A stretch of DNA of 64,000 bases from Lineus longissimus (lineage: Eukaryota; Nemertea; Pilidiophora; Heteronemertea; Lineidae), in the NCBI RefSeq assembly GCF_910592395.1, contig NC_088312.1, positions 6,634,001 to 6,698,000 on the forward strand. The letters are read 5' to 3'. The notes beneath the pieces were generated by a model. It did not search any database. It was not told where the DNA came from and saw only the letters and a list, made by a program, of their open reading frames with translations. Made by a program: the position numbers and the translations under genes. Positions 63,816 to 64,000 of the stretch are shown one piece after another; position 1 is the stretch's first letter; each line of letters begins with the position of its first letter.

Positions 63816-64000
63816 GTAAGACATCAGGTGCCTAACTGAGATCGGCAAGGTGATTTCTTCTGGCAACATGTGATTTTAATTTGAGTATTCTCGATGTTTT
63901 GCCTTTGGTTGTATGTTCTGCACGCCATATTCCACGATTTCGGAAAATCTGGATTGAATTAGTTTTCCGTGAGTTTTCGTTAACACAGAGTTAACCCATC

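Noticed and set aside
1-64000. tRNA, rRNA or autonomous retrotransposon genes
   Set aside because: No convincing tRNA A/B box pair, rRNA segment, or reverse transcriptase, integrase or transposase motif was found on either strand by eye; diverged copies could have been missed.

Overview
The window is nuclear DNA of a bilaterian animal. Genes are split by spliceosomal GT-AG introns and carry metazoan poly(A) signals. They are separated by long AT-rich stretches with minisatellites, small inverted-repeat elements and poly-G tracts. The gene set (RPL10A, an AGPAT3/4-type acyltransferase, two Popeye proteins, a secreted CAP protein, an ankyrin protein) and the frequent TACATGTA words suggest a marine invertebrate such as a spiralian or non-vertebrate deuterostome. 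The sequence does not settle the phylum.

Layout: (1) 1-1797, two tandem copies of a ~0.9 kb unit holding cysteine-rich exon-like pieces on the minus strand; copy 1 looks decayed. (2) 4089-6603 (+), complete RPL10A with a 5'TOP-like start. (3) 9624-12834 (-), a complete eight-exon AGPAT3/4-type acyltransferase, convergent with RPL10A. (4) 16264-22291 (+), a complete six-exon Popeye-domain gene. (5) 22.3-36 kb, a gene-poor stretch with a 46-bp minisatellite, a second minisatellite and small mobile elements. (6) 36505-48625 (+), a second Popeye gene with four exons, one intron boundary shared with the first, and a C-terminal PDZ-ligand-like end. (7) 52040-57119 (+), a ten-exon secreted CAP/SCP protein with EGF-like and ShKT modules. 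(8) 57805-61444 (-), an eight-exon ankyrin-repeat protein. (9) 62650 to the window end (+), the 5' part of an unrecognised gene, head-to-head with (8).

In the six complete gene models every proposed splice site keeps the reading frame, and the total lengths (217, 379, 366, 407, 311 and 517 residues) match the family size where a family is known. The genes do not form an operon. The clearest functional grouping is the tandem Popeye pair, predicted cAMP-binding membrane proteins. Outside the genes the most notable structures are a three-copy MITE-like family, a dispersed repeat whose core is inverted between its two copies at 25.8 and 44.8 kb, and a cluster of palindromes in CAP intron 1.
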